From Nissolia schottii (taxonomy: Eukaryota > Streptophyta > Magnoliopsida > Fabales > Fabaceae), in assembly GCA_003254905.1 (NCBI GenBank), contig QANU01013978.1:342815-406814 (forward strand): DNA of 64,000 nucleotides, given 5' to 3'. Below are positions 39,365-51,870 of this stretch, in pieces. Under the pieces are notes generated by a model, which was not told the DNA's origin, did not search any database, and worked only from the letters and a program-made list of their open reading frames with translations. Within the stretch, counting starts at the first letter, position 1; every line of letters begins with the position of its first letter. The position numbers and the translations under genes are program-made.

Positions 39365-39545
39365 TAGGAGTGAACATGGGTTGATTTCGACCCGTCGATC
39401 CGTCAATTTTACTCAATCCAACTCACTTGAGTTGGGTTGAGTCGAGTTGGTTGGTCGGCAGATCGGATCTAACAGATCCGTAATATTATATGAGTTGAGT
39501 CTTGGGTTCCTACTTCTCAACCCAACCCGCGACCCGCCTATGTAT
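39365..39545 (+). mobile_element. Partial hAT-type element, related to the one at 51230-52220
   Basis: It begins TAGGAGTGAACATGGGTTG, nearly the same as TAGGGGTGAACATGGGTACG at 51230. It then has GACCCGTCGATCCGTC, AACCCAACCCGCGACCCGCC and an internal GAGTTGGGTTGAGTCGAG. The matching right end (a CACCCCTA-like terminus) was not found within the next kilobase, so this is a fragment or a diverged copy. Confidence 0.6.
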
Positions 39546-40733
39546 GTTGTATTTTTTAAAGAAAATAGACTATGTTATTCATTGATAATTACATTGATAT
39601 TATTTTTAATTTTGAATTATTAAAATATGGTTGTTTTAAATTTAAAAAAATAGAATTTTTTTCAATTTTTCCGTTATATATTATGTGTAAAAAATTTTAC
39701 AACTTAAAACTCCTATTATATTTATTGCTTTACACAATATCCGAAAAATTTTAAAGGATAATTTAGTATAAAAACTTATTTTTCTTAAAGTATGTAAAAA
39801 ATTAATTAATTTCTTAAATCATGTGTCTAAGTCAAAAGTGACATCAAATATTAGACAGGAGAAATATATCACAAAATTAAAATTAAGTTAACTTTATGAA
39901 CGCACTACAAAAATTTTAGCATATAATAATACTGATTTATATAACTTATGAACATTAATTGTGAACAAAATTTTGGTGCATTATAACTTTTTTTAGGAAA
40001 TAAACCATTTATTCACAATTAATAAATAATTGAGGTCCAAGAGGTCATGTGACCCCACCTATAGAAACTCTTGCAGAAGTTTAATGACCCACCCATGCAA
40101 AGAGAAAACGTGGCACAAGCATATATGTGAATAGTGGTTTTTAGAACTGTAAAATTTAGGATCGGTTCACATAATTTGAAAGTGTGGCAACATGGCACAA
40201 TATCCTTGCACAAGAATGGCTCAAACAATGATTTTTATTTCTCCAAAGCTTCAATTGTTCTAATTTCACATCTCACACATGAGCTACGAACTTTTTATAT
40301 TTGCAAAATACCAATGGCTTTTTGGAAAAAGGTGTGCTCGTGTGAAACAAATCCCTTTATAGTATGTTGAAATAAATAACACTACTCCCTCCCTTTATCC
40401 AAATATATTAGGAATTACTTGGTTTTAGTCTTTACCATTAGTGAGATTATGTGTGATCAAAATAAATTTATCTGACCCATAATTTTTTATTTGACCTAAT
40501 TTTGGATTGGGAGTGGTTCATGATTTGGGGGGTAATATCAAGTCAAATAATGAGTTATGGACTAAGTTATGAGCCACGTGAGGTTATTTTATTCATATGA
40601 CATTGTTGACATAACACTTTGTTAACAATGTTAGCCGCTAACAAAATTCTAATATCAGCATAGACCACAACAAAAAAAATAAAAATCTTTTAGGGAGTTC
40701 AATTATTTCACATAAATTTGTCAGACCTAAAAT

Positions 40734-40933
40734 TGTTATGAAAATATTATTAGATGGATGCCATTAATTTGTGATATCTCTAGAGATTTGATATGTTTAT
40801 ATATCCCCTGTCCTTAGCCTATAAATAGTGTTTTGAGTGCACAATGTATGCACACATTTGAGATAAAAATACCATCTATTCTTTCTCCTCCTCTATTATT
40901 TTTTTTAGTGTTCTTCTCATTAGTTTTATAATA
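40734..40933 (+). repeat. 5' LTR of the decayed copia element
   Basis: A 200-base repeat with CCTATAAATAGTGTTTTGAG as a likely TATA region. It is followed at 40934 by a degenerate initiator-tRNA primer site. Confidence 0.75.
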
Positions 40934-43900
40934 TGTTATCAATGCCATGCTCTGTCTAATTCAAAGAATCAATTTTCTTTGAAAATCAATTATCTAAGAC
41001 CATGGAAACTTTTCGTTCATTGGTTAAGCCCAATACCAACTAGGAAGACATATGTCTTGTTGATAGTGCTACAACGCACATAATACTTAGAGATAAAAAA
41101 ATATTGTCTCTTTTGTTACGAAAAAGACCAATGTTAGTATAATATGTGGTAGTACAAAATTAATTGAAGGCTCTAGAAGATTTAATATAGTACTACCCAA
41201 AGGGACACGATTTGCTATATATAATGCATTATTATTTTATAAGTCTCAACAAAACTCGTTAAGTTTTAAAGATATTCACTAACATGGATATCATATTGAG
41301 ACTATAAATGAGGAAAATATTGCATACCTTCATATCACGATTATCATATCGGGTAAGAAATGTTTAGTAAAAAAGCTACCACATTTCTTCTCTGGTTTGT
41401 ATTATACAAAAATTGACACTTGAAAATTATGTCACAGTAAACCAAAAGTTTACTGATACCAATATTTTTACCATTTGGTATGACTGGTTAGTCCATCCTA
41501 ATTCAACTATGATGCGAAAAATTATTGAGAATTCACCTGGCCATCCATTGAAGAGTCAAAAGATTCTTCAATATAAGGAATTCTCATGCACTCTCAAGGA
41601 AAGCTAATTGTGAGACCATCACCATTCAAAATTGATATTCAATCCCTTGCATTTTTGGAACGTATTTAGGGTGATATATGTGAGCTCATTCACCCACCAT
41701 GTGGACCATTTAGATATTATATGATTTTAATAGATGCATCAACAAGATGACAACATGTGTGTTTATTGTCAACTCGCAACATGGTGTTTGCGAGGTTACG
41801 TGCTCAAATAATAAAATTAAGAGCACGATTTTCAGATGATGTCATTAAGACAATTCATCTTGATAATGTTGGTGAGTTTACATCTCAAGCATTTTATGAT
41901 TATTGTATGTTAATTGGAATAACAATTGAAGAGCTTGTTGCTTATGCTCATACACAAAATGGCCTAGCAGATTCATTTTTTAAACACCTCCAATTAATAG
42001 CTAATCCAATGCTTATGAGAATAAAACTTCTTGTTTCAGCATGAGGACATGTTATTTACATGTAGTAGCACTTGTGCGCATTAGGCTAACAAATTATCAT
42101 AAATTCTCCCTATTGCTGGGACCTCAAAGAAGGTTGACAATATAAGTTGGTTGGAAATCCCCTTCTATCATAAAATATCTCGAACCAATCAGAGATTTGT
42201 TTATGACAAGGTTTTCTTACTGCCATTTTGATGAAACAATTTTTCTAACATTAGGAGGAGAAAATAAGTTGTTGAAAAATGAAATAACATGGAATACATT
42301 GTCCTTATTTCATTTAGATCCTTGTACAAGACAGTGTGTACTAGAAGTACAAAACAAAATTCATTTGGAAAATATTGCAAATCAACTATTAGATGCATTT
42401 ACTAATCCAATGAGAATTACAAAATCTCATATACCAGCTGCAAATGCTCCAACTTGAATTAATGTCCCAGAAGCACAATTGATGGGTGCAAGTAAAAGTA
42501 AGTCACGCTTGAAGTGTGATAGACTAGTTGGTTCCAAAGATAAAAACCCTCGAAAAAGGAAATGAGCAAATGATCAAGATGGTTACAATATGGAGGTTGG
42601 GGCTCAAAAGGAGCCCCAAGACCAAACTGTTGATGAAACTCTAGAAGAGGTTTAGGTACCTAAAAATGAAGAAAATGAAGAGATTTTGATAAGGTATGTC
42701 ACTACGGGAAAAATATGGAACCAAAAACATATTGTTGTCAACAACATTTTTGCATATAATATTACTATTGAAATAATAAAGTAAGATGAGGATTTTGAAC
42801 CGAAGTATATCGGAAAATGTAGACAGAGGAATGATTAGACAAAATGAAAATATGAAATTCAAACTAAATTAATTTCACTTGAAAAACGTGAAGTTTTCGG
42901 ACCTATAGTCAAAACACCTAAAGGTGTAAAGCCGGTGGGATACAAGTGAGTTTTCGTTCAAAAACGAAATGAGAAAAATGAAATAGAAAGTTATAAAACA
43001 CGACTTTTAGCTCAAGGATTTTCACAAAAATCTAACATTAATTATATGGAGACATATTCTCCTGTGGTGGATTCAGTTACATTTAAATATCTTATTAGTT
43101 TGATGGTAAATAAAAAACATGACATGTGTTTGATGGATGTTGTTATAACCTATTTATATGGCTCACTAGATAGTGAAATTTATATGAAAATTCTTGAAGG
43201 ATTTAAAATTCTTGAAGCATATAAAAATTCCAAGAAAATTTGTTTGATAAGGCTTCATAAATCCTTATATGAATTAAAACAATCAGGAAGTATGTGGTAC
43301 AATCGCCTTAGTCAATACTTGTTAAAAGATGAATATAAAAATGATCTCATTTGCCCATGTGTTTTCATAAAGAGGATTGTATCTAAATTTTCCATAATTG
43401 CAATATAAGTTGATGATTTAAATATCATTGGATCTCTAGAAGAGATCCCAAAAATAATGGATTATTTAAAGAAAGACTTGAAATGAAAGATCTTGGTAAG
43501 ACAAAATTTTGTATCGGCTTACACATTGAGAATTTATCAAATGGTGTATTTGTCCACCAATTAACTTATACTAAGAAGGTTTTAAAACAATTTTACATGG
43601 ATAAAGCACGTCCATTGAGTATCCCATGGTTATGAGATCACTTGGTGTCGATAAAGATCCATTCCGACCTTGTGAAAATGACGAAGAATTTCTTGGTTCT
43701 GAAGTACCAAATCTTAGTGTTATTCAAGCACTAATGTATCTTGCTAACAATACATGACCAAATATAGCTTTTTCTGTAAGCTTATTAGTAAGATTTAGTT
43801 ATTGTCCAACAACAAGACACTAGAATGGTGTTAAATATGTATTGCTTTACCTACAAGGATCTATTGATAGATGTTTGTTTTATTCGAATGAATCTAGTCT

Positions 43901-44218
43901 CTAACTAAATGGATATGCAGATGCATGTATTTTATCTAATGCACATAAAGACAAATCCCAAAAAGACTATTTATTCACAAGTGGAGGTACAATTATATCA
44001 TGACGCTCAATAATACAACTTATAGCTGCTACTTCATCAAATCATGCAGAGATATTAGCAATTCATGAAGCAAGTTGATAATGCATTTGGCTTAGATCGA
44101 TCACCCATCACATTCAAGAAATGTGTGGCATGCCCTCAAAAAAGAAAATGCCAACAATCATGTATGAAGATAATATTGCTTGCATAAGTCAGCTGAAAGA
44201 ATGATATATTAACAAAAA

Positions 44219-44433
44219 TGCTACATGTGCACCCAATTTTATACACCCATACATACACCATTAATAATGTATAAACTTTATTCTCATGAGTGCACAAACA
44301 TTACAAGCTTATAGATGATATTCTCAATTATACTTAATTAAGTGCACAAACATTACAGGCAATAAAACACAAACTTTATGCATATAGGTATAGGGTATAT
44401 GTATGGTGTATATTATTTGGTGTACGTGTAGCA
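44219..44433. mobile_element. MITE, 215 bp, inserted in the decayed copia element
   Basis: The left end TGCTACATGTGCACCCAATT pairs with the reverse complement of the right end, TGCTACACGTACACCAAATA; CACCCATACATA and CACCATACATA continue the match. Inside, AGTGCACAAACATTACA occurs twice as a direct repeat. No target duplication was resolved. Confidence 0.7.
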
Positions 44434-44849
44434 AGACTCTATATTAAAGGGGACAAAGCAAAACATATTTCATCAAAACTCTGTTACACACATGACCTTC
44501 AACAAAATGATGATATAAATGTTCAAAAGATTCGTTTGAGTGATAATATAGCAGATTTATTCACTAAATCTCCATCTACTTCAACATTTGAGAAGCTTAT
44601 ATACAAGATTGAAATGCATCGACTTTGAGACCTGAAATGATGATACGTAGAGAGGGAGAAATATTGTACTTTTTACCCCTTAATATAGATTTTTACCCCC
44701 AATGAATTTTTCCTTGATAAGATTTTCATAGAGGCAGTTCTCACTGAGGATATTGTACTCTTTTTCTTTCACTAAGAGTTTTTTTTCCAAGAGTTTTTTG
44801 TTAGTAAAGTTTTAATGAGCATATTCCTAATGGACCATCCAAAGGGAAG

Positions 44850-45748
44850 TGTTATAAAGAATATTATTAAGTGAATGTAATTAATTGGTGAGATCTCTAG
44901 AAATTTAATATAGTACTAATCCAATTCATAAAATTGAGGTTTATATTACTTTCAATAAAACCATCGTCATGATAAAATTGTATTAATTCACATATTTTAT
45001 AAATATTGAAAAATTTATAGCTATCTAATTTGAAGTAAGTAATTCCGCTATGTTGTCATTAAAGAAAATTTGATAAAAATATTGCCATTAAATTTGTTAC
45101 TAAACGCTTACAATTTTTGTTTTATTCAATGAAAAAGATAAACTCTTACAATTGAGTGTAATAATAGTAATAAACAAGTTAACTTAATAAAATAAATAGA
45201 ACATATTAGAGTTAATAATTTGCAACACTAAATATAATAACGTCTTATGTTTTTATTTTTCTTTTATTCTTGAAGTTATATTAATTAAAAAATAAATCAG
45301 AGAATAAAAGTAAGCAAACGTGTGATAAATGAGTTTCACTTGTGAATATAAGCCATGAGCAATAAAAAGGAAATTTGAAGAGAGTGGAGATTGGAATTAG
45401 AGGACCATTTACTCAAAGAGTACTGACTTAATCATCCATCACTAATCAAACTTAGATTTTATGATACTGTGCGTCAATGATAATGTATATATTTAGAATT
45501 TATAATATTTAAGGGGCCAAGGCCCCTATGGACCCCTTGGTCCATTTCTAATATATATATATCCTAAATAGTATTTTAGAGGTGACGATTAATTTATTTC
45601 TTAATATCTTTTCAACTTTTATTAGTTTTAACATTTTAATTAGAAAATTGACCTCATATCATATTTTGGATGCTCAATGTATACCTTTGAGATTACATCT
45701 CTCCCTCTATTATTTTCCATTAGCATTATTCTCATTAATTTTATCACA
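44850..45748 (+). repeat. 3' LTR of the decayed copia element, interrupted
   Basis: The first ~62 bases match the 5' LTR. Similarity then stops at about 44912 and resumes near 45550 (TATATATATCCTAAATAGTA, GGATGCTCAATGTATACCTT, CATCTCTCCCTCTATTATTT). The ~640 intervening bases are AT-rich and unidentified; they contain a small GGGGCCAAGGCCCC palindrome near 45513. Confidence 0.6.
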
Positions 45749-46071
45749 GAGACGTATTTGTGTTTAAAATAACTGACTTAAGCCTTTTATTTATTTTAAT
45801 TTTTGGACGAATTCTTGATTTTATGTTTAAAATAATTGACTTAGACTATACGTTGAGTGGGCCTCGGATTGGGGATCTTCAAATATTCGGACACCAAAAC
45901 GGCGCGTTTTCATATGAAACACGCACTCTGGTCTCTCTCTCCCTCTCTCTTTAGGGTTTTAAGAAAGCAGCTCGCTCCCACTCTCTCCATTTCAAAGGAG
46001 AAAAAAACGATCCCAAAAATCCGACAAATCACGCACTCTCCCTCTCAAAGGAGCTTCCCCTGTTCTCAAAG

Positions 46072-46192
46072 GTAAATAATCTCCTCTCCTTCATCTGAAG
46101 GAATCGCCGCAAAATCCAAAGATCGATGGAAAATTGACGATAATTATTATTATGATTATTATCATTATTTTTTTTGTTGTTGTGAATTTTAG
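46072..46192 (+). other. Probable 5'UTR intron of the SCL30 gene
   Basis: CTCAAAG followed by GTAAATAAT at 46072 is a donor, and GTGAATTTTAG ending at 46192 is an acceptor. The intron is T/A-rich and lies between a C/T-rich leader and the start codon at 46217. Confidence 0.7.
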
Positions 46193-46216
46193 GGCACAAG
46201 AAGAAAAGGAGAGAAG

Positions 46217-49200
46217 ATGCGGAGGAACAGCCCGGGATACTACAGTCCTCCGAGGAGAGGGTACGGCGGCAGAGGGAGGTCCCCTCCGCCGCCACCTCCG
46301 CCATCGAGGAGGGGATACGGTGGCGGTGGCGGGAGGCGCAGAGATGGGAGCAACGGAAGCCTCCTGGTTCGGAACATTCCCCTCGATTGCAGACCCGAGG
46401 AGCTTCGGGTCCCATTCGAACGATTCGGACCCGTTCGCGATGTCTACATTCCTAAGGACTATTATACCGGGTGAGTTATTTTGCAATTGGGTGCTTTTTT
46501 GTTTATGCTTTTTTTTTACTGGAGGAGAAAAAGAAGAAGGTACTTCTTGAATTTGAGAAACGTGTTTTAGATAAGCTTCGTAGAGTAAGCAGAATCAGAA
46601 AATAATCGAACTTTCTGCTTATTATCTTGAAGGTAAGAGCTTATTATACAAACGCACCCGTTGTATCCATCTTAATCAGCAAGCCCTAATCCTAATCCAG
46701 ACTTGGTATTTTATGTTTTGAGAGTTTTGTTGATGATGAAAGGAAATGACTTGTGATGGAATGGAATGTAAATGAAGGCAAGGAGTAGGGTGGAATATAA
46801 CATGTCACCCGAGGGAAGAGAAGAGAAGAGAAATGCTGCCATTCTCTCCTTGATCCTTCAATTTGGAGGAACAAAAAATGAGGGCTTTGAGTGACAATAG
46901 AGGTGTCTCCTCTGTTGCCGTCTCATTCCCTCCTTTTGAATTTCTTCCATTCCATTCCTTGTCATTCCCTCTCTTGCCATCCTCTCAACATGCCTATGCA
47001 TTTTTTTTTTTGGCAGACTAGTGGAGTGATTTAGTACTGAAATTGTTTTCAGTTTGTCAGAGCTGGGTGGGGATGATGTTGTGCCATGTAATCAATTGGT
47101 TTTTTTGTTTTTTACTTTTTATTTTTATAAGGTGTTTGGTACTAATTATGCGATTATGGCTTAATTTTGGACTGGTTTGTCAGGGGGTATGTTGGTTTGA
47201 AATTGAAGTTTAAATCAAGACCAAGCCCCACATTTGACCAAGTCCCCCCACCCAAGTCTGTTAATCTTCATACGAAGAGAAACTATATAATTTCACAATC
47301 AATACAAGTTTGATGGAAGGTTGGTTCATGTACAAATTGAAGTGAAGGCTTCGTGACACAAGAATTTTTTAGTTTGTGGGAGCTTTGAGTTCAAGTGCTT
47401 CTTATAAATACAACAAGAACTTTGAAGATTTTTCAAGACACTTTACTACTTGTGAATGTAAAGAAATAAGGGCCCAGCCACTAAGCTTTTGGATTTAGCG
47501 GCTTTAGGAAATTCAGCTTCCACTGCTGTGTTTCATGTTTCAGAGAGCCATAAATAAGTTGTCTAAAGAAAGCTAGACTAAGTAATGTGATTTGAGGTGA
47601 TTAATGGGTATGCAAATTCTGCCTAGTCAGCATATTCTACAATCTGTGTCTGCCCATGTTTTTCTATCAGTGTTAGAATGAAGCTCCACTTTTTTCTCGA
47701 TACAGAGAACCTCGAGGCTTTGCATTTGTGCAGTTTGTGGATACTTATGACGCCTCCGAGGCACAGTACCATATGAACAGACAGATTTTTGCTGGGAGGG
47801 AGATATCTGTTGTTGTAGCTGCGGAAACAAGAAAAAGACCAGAGGAGATGCGCCACAGGACTAGGAGGTTTTTCTTTTTTTCTTTTTCTCTGCCATATCT
47901 ACCTTCTTTGCTGTAGCATTGCCCTCTAAATATATGCCTAACTATTTTATTTTTATTTTTTAATTTTGTAGAGGACCAGCTAGCTATGGGGGCCGAAGGT
48001 CTTCTCATTATGGTAATATCATTTTTTTTTAAAATTTCAAATTTTATTAGCTTTTTGAAACATGTAACTGGAACTGGAATGCATTTTATTCTTCTGCCAC
48101 GTTAGAGCTGTTGTCATTGTTGGGTTAGTGAGTATATGAACTACGAATGATAGATTGAGAGATGGATGTATTATCTGATTGATTATCTTCTATTTGCTGC
48201 TCAGAGTCATTTTTATCTTGGTTGTCTTTGAAAAACATACTGCTTTTGACCTGATGCTGTCTTCTCTTAAAGTCTCTTAATAGGTTCCTCTAGAGTCTAA
48301 GCCATTGCATATTTTAGTAAGAATTGGAATTTGTGGGTTTGAGCACAATATTGTGTCTAATTTCATGTTTATAGACAATGTTAGTGGAAATGTTACTTAT
48401 CTGACTAAAATCCTTTTAAGGACTTGATATGACTTTATTGTTGTAATGCTGAGAATCATTAATGATTGTTATGCTGGGATTCACTAACTAACTTGTCAAG
48501 GTGGTAATTGGGGACATCTATTTTTTCATACTGCCTTTTCAGCTCATGTTAATGGCATGGCTCGTGTTGGCTTATATTCCTAGTTTCCTAGGAGCATATT
48601 TAGGTACCTTGCCTGAAAACATATGCCTTTTCATTTTCGTCTGTTTTCCAGTCCCGTGATCTCAAAACTATAGCACGTCACTTTATAACGTGTTGAATTT
48701 GTTCCACTTTTTTTTTTCCTGACTCAAATTTTATAGACATGTTGTTGGATGTAAGGAATAATAACTATTTTGGTTCACTAGATGCTTTTATATATTTGAA
48801 GAATTGTTTTGGTTGAATTTGTGTTCTGGTGTTGGCCCAATTTTGAAATGGCACTGCTTCACATTTCTTATTAAGACTAATGACTATTGTGTATCCTTAT
48901 GTCAATTCCAATTAGGGCGTTCTCGTTCTCGCTCTCGCTCTCGCTCAGTTTCAAGATCACGTTCTCCACCTTATCACTCTGGTTCTAGAAGTAGATATCG
49001 CTCCAGGTAAGTGTTAGAAATTAGAATTCCTTAGTGTATTTTGTAGCTCCACTGAAGCATGTATCATGGTTTTGAATTGATATGTACCAGGTCCTATTCT
49101 CCTGCCCCGAGACGGCAAGGTGATTACTCTGTTTCCCCTAGAAAGCCAGCGGAACACCCTAGATCACCAAGAGGTCCTCCTGGGGAGCGAGATGGTGATC

Positions 49201-49705
49201 AAAAGCGCAGGTCATATTCTCCACCAGCTTATGGCGATCAAAAGCGCAGGTCATATTCTCCTGGGGAGCGAGATGGCCCTCAAAAGCGCAGGTCATATTC
49301 TCCACCAGCTTATGACGATCAAAAGCGCAGGTCATATTCTCCTGGGGAGCGTGAAGGTGATCAAAAGCGCAGGTCATATTCTCCACCTGCTTATGGCAAT
49401 GGTGCTGATCAGAATCAAGGCAATGGATATGACGAGTGAGTCTATCTATTTAGTAACTTGTCTACTTTGACTCTGCTATTTTTTTGCTTTTTTTCTTTCC
49501 TTTTCCTTTCCTGGGTTGTTGTGCTTCGACTTTATTATATTATTGTGTTAAAAGGAAATCTATGCACAAGTCTGAGGCTGATCGAGGCCAGTGGAAGTCA
49601 GTGGGACGAAGATCATCCAGATCACCTGTTGGACGTAGATCATCTAGATCACCTGTTGGATCTAGGTCAAGGTCTGCTGATATTTCTCCCAGAAATGGAA
49701 GATGA
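46217..49705 (+). CDS. SCL30: SR splicing factor, SC35-like SCL30 type, 6 coding exons
   Basis: A nuclear SR protein that binds pre-mRNA and recruits spliceosomal components. Coding exons: 46217-46470, 47706-47867, 47972-48012, 48916-49006, 49091-49435 and 49555-49705. The total is 1044 nt, or 347 residues. Residues 1-47 are the charged Arg/Gly/Pro extension of plant SCL proteins (MRRNSPGYYSPPRRGYGGRG at the very start). The RRM spans about 48-125, with RNP2 LLVRNI (49-54) and RNP1 RGFAFVQF (88-95). An RS domain follows, with (RS)n in exon 4 and five QKRRSYSP repeats in exon 5; the last exon has RRSSRSPVG twice. It resembles Arabidopsis SCL30 more than SCL30A or SCL33 because of the NIPLDCRPEELR and RKRPEEMR stretches. 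The last intron lies in the 3'UTR (donor at 49707, acceptor at about 49796). Retention of intron 5 would end the protein at TGA 49437. Confidence 0.93.
49198..49395 (+). repeat. Coding minisatellite in the RS domain of SCL30
   Basis: The segment GATCAAAAGCGCAGGTCATA and its variants recur five times, alternating between a PPAYG and a GERDG linker. Each copy encodes QKRRSYSP. Near-identical DNA, not only protein, shows recent unit duplication. Confidence 0.9.
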
Positions 49706-49799
49706 GGTAAAATTTTAAGAGTAAGATTTTATGGTAGATTGGCTCCCTCTTGGGTTTAACTTAGTTTTGATGGTTTTCAATAATGCTTGTTGCAGGGTC

Positions 49800-51015
49800 T
49801 TTTGGAAATATGCTGCTCTGATTCTGTACAATTCCTGCAGTTTATCAGGATAATTGCGAACACTTATATTTTGCTTAATGTTTGGGTATCTGATGAACTA
49901 ATGTGTAGTATTCAGATTTGTTACCGATTGCAGCTTTTTGAACATTGTGAATTTAAATGGTAAAACTTAACTCATAATCTTGGCCGAGGTATTGCTTTGA
50001 GCTTGTTCTTTGATTTGTGGCTTGTACGAGCCCATGTTACTACGCAAAATATTACAACCTAGATAACTTGCGGCTAAATTAAAAGCTCTATGCTTAATGA
50101 ATTCGGTAGTGAGATTTATTATCCCCTTGTTTCCTACCTTAACATTTTGAGTTAATTGCTTTCGTACTTAAAACTTGGTTGAAATTCAAAAACTAACTTT
50201 TTATTCTTTAAAATTATAAGTCTTAAATTAAGTTAGTCATTTAGTTTATTATTAGTATTGTGTTGTTACAATGAGGCTATAAATAAGATTGAGGCACCAC
50301 CTGAGATTGACAATCTGGATGTGATAGTACTTAGGACGCCAAACCTTATTTGCTACACCAATTTCATTTTTAATTGCATATATTCCCAAAATCTTATTTA
50401 TAGTTTTAGGTGTTATTTATTTGCAATTTTAGTTGTCTAAGTTTCTTCTAATATAATAAATTAGCAAAAATGTGAATGATAATAAATTCAGGAAATAATT
50501 TGACAATAAACTTATTATTTTAAGAATTAAGTTTTAGTAATTCAAAAGAGTGGTTTGAATTTGCCAAAAGCATTATCTCTAATATGAAATTAAAGTATAC
50601 GAACGGGGAGAATTTTAACATGGATAAAGCTTTGCTCCTATACCCTTAACCATATATCATCTCTAAGTCGGACTCTCGCTGTTAAATCTCATCAACCGCA
50701 AAATTCTCACCTTGCAAGTAGAGACAAAATTCTTATTCCCTAGACAACAAAATTGTCTACTTTGTCTCAGTTTCAATGAAAAATAAAAAAAATATATAAA
50801 TTTTTTTTGTTTTTGCATCTATGTATTCCTATTTTATTTCTAATATCAAACTAAATCTAATGGCTCATTTACGAGGGACATATAGTTTGCTCTTGTTGCT
50901 TTTCTTGGGCTGTGGCCTGTATGTTCACCGGAAAAAAAGCTTCCTTTTAATGTTTTATTAGTATTTTTATAAGCATTATTTTGAGGAGACTCTTCTTTTA
51001 AGGTCTTTTCTGCAT
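49800..51015. other. SCL30 3' end and AT-rich spacer
   Basis: 49800-50100 holds the last part of the SCL30 3'UTR after its final intron. Beyond that the DNA is AT-rich with no supported gene. Confidence 0.45.
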
Positions 51016-51439
51016 AGTAAACTTGTAAATTGGTCCTCATTGTTGACAAAATCGGTCAAATTATTCTTTTAAATTTTAAATCGTTTAAATTCGTCCATGA
51101 TGTTAACAAATATCGATCAAGTTAATCCTTAACGTTAATTCTCTATCTGACCCCACTAACCGTTGCTGACATGGCATGGCCACATGGAGGCTTGCGTGAC
51201 ATGTTATCCATCAAATTAATCCTTGGAGTTAGGGGTGAACATGGGTACGACCCAACCCGCCGACCCGCCAAATCCGACCCAATCCGACCCGAACGGGTCG
51301 GATTTGGCGGGTCGGCGGGTCGGCGGGTCCAATCCGAACGATCCGCTTAAGTGGACGGGTCGAGTCTCGGATTCGAAATCCTAAACCCGACCCGACCCGC
51401 CGACCCGCATATGCAGAACCAGAGTCTGTCTCCTTCACT

Positions 51440-51870
51440 CTGTCTCACCCCGCGACCCCCCGCGACCTCCCCCACGACCCCGCAGCCTCCCCCGCGACCT
51501 CCCCCGCGACCCCACAGCCTCCCCCGCGACCTCGCAGCCTCCCCCACAGCCACCCCGCGACCTCCCCCGNNNNNNNNNNNNNNNNNNNNNNNNNNNNNNN
51601 NNNNNNNNNNNNNNNNNNNNNNNNNNNNNNNNNNNNNNNNNNNNNNNNNNNNNNNNNNNNNNNNNNNNNNNNNNNNNNNNNNNNNNNNNNNNNNNNNNNN
51701 NNNNNNNNNNNNNNNNNNNNNNNNNNNNNNNNNNNNNNNNNNNNNNACGCAGCCACCCCGCGACCTCGCGACCTCTCCCGCAGCCACCCCGCGACCTCCC
51801 CCGCAGCCTCCCCCGCGACCTCGCGACCTCCCCCGCAGCCACCCGCAGCCACCCCGCAACTTCCCCCGCA
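51440..51870 (+). repeat. C-rich minisatellite with 177-base gap
   Basis: Units such as CCCCCGCGACCTC and CCCCGCAGCCTC repeat with a 12-13 base feel on both sides of the N run. The strand is almost G-poor, and the repeat probably caused the assembly gap. Confidence 0.85.
51570..51746. other. Assembly gap (177 N)
   Basis: A run of N inside the C-rich repeat. Its true length is unknown; frames spanning it have no meaning. Confidence 0.99.

Larger units (their letters stand above)
40734..45748 (+). pseudogene. Decayed Ty1/copia retrotransposon with both LTRs
   Basis: The 5' LTR (40734-40933) begins TGTTATGAAAATATTATTAG and is followed by TGTTATCAATGCC, a decayed primer site. The 3' LTR begins at 44850 (TGTTATAAAGAATATTATTA) directly after the purine tract AAAGGGAAG. 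Its second half reappears after an interruption and ends near 45748. Broken frames in the right order show integrase (41757-42044, with IKTIHLDNVGEFTSQAF and ahead of it the GAG-pre-integrase region) and reverse transcriptase (43046-43408, with METYSPVVDSVTFKYLISL and YNRLSQYL). The YVDD box region at 43408 has a stop (QYKLMI replaced by stop-LMI in this frame), and many other stops and frameshifts exist. No matching target duplication was seen. It is not functional. Confidence 0.85.
38573..46060. other. 7.5-kb intergenic region between RlmN and SCL30 genes
   Basis: 38573-39130 is probably the RlmN 3'UTR and its downstream flank. A run of about 12 C lies near 39137-39147. 39365-39545 carries the 5' end of a hAT-type element, and 39550-40730 is AT-rich with nothing recognisable. 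40734-45748 is a decayed copia copy with a MITE inside. 45760-46060 leads into the C/T-rich first leader exon of the SCL30 gene. Confidence 0.5.

Noticed and set aside
46029-46486. Frames of ~130 codons opposite or out of frame with SCL30 exon 1
   Set aside because: Shadows of the GC-rich first coding exon.
49159-49386. CRISPR-like or regulatory direct repeats
   Set aside because: The repeats are in frame within the SCL30 RS domain and encode QKRRSYSP units.
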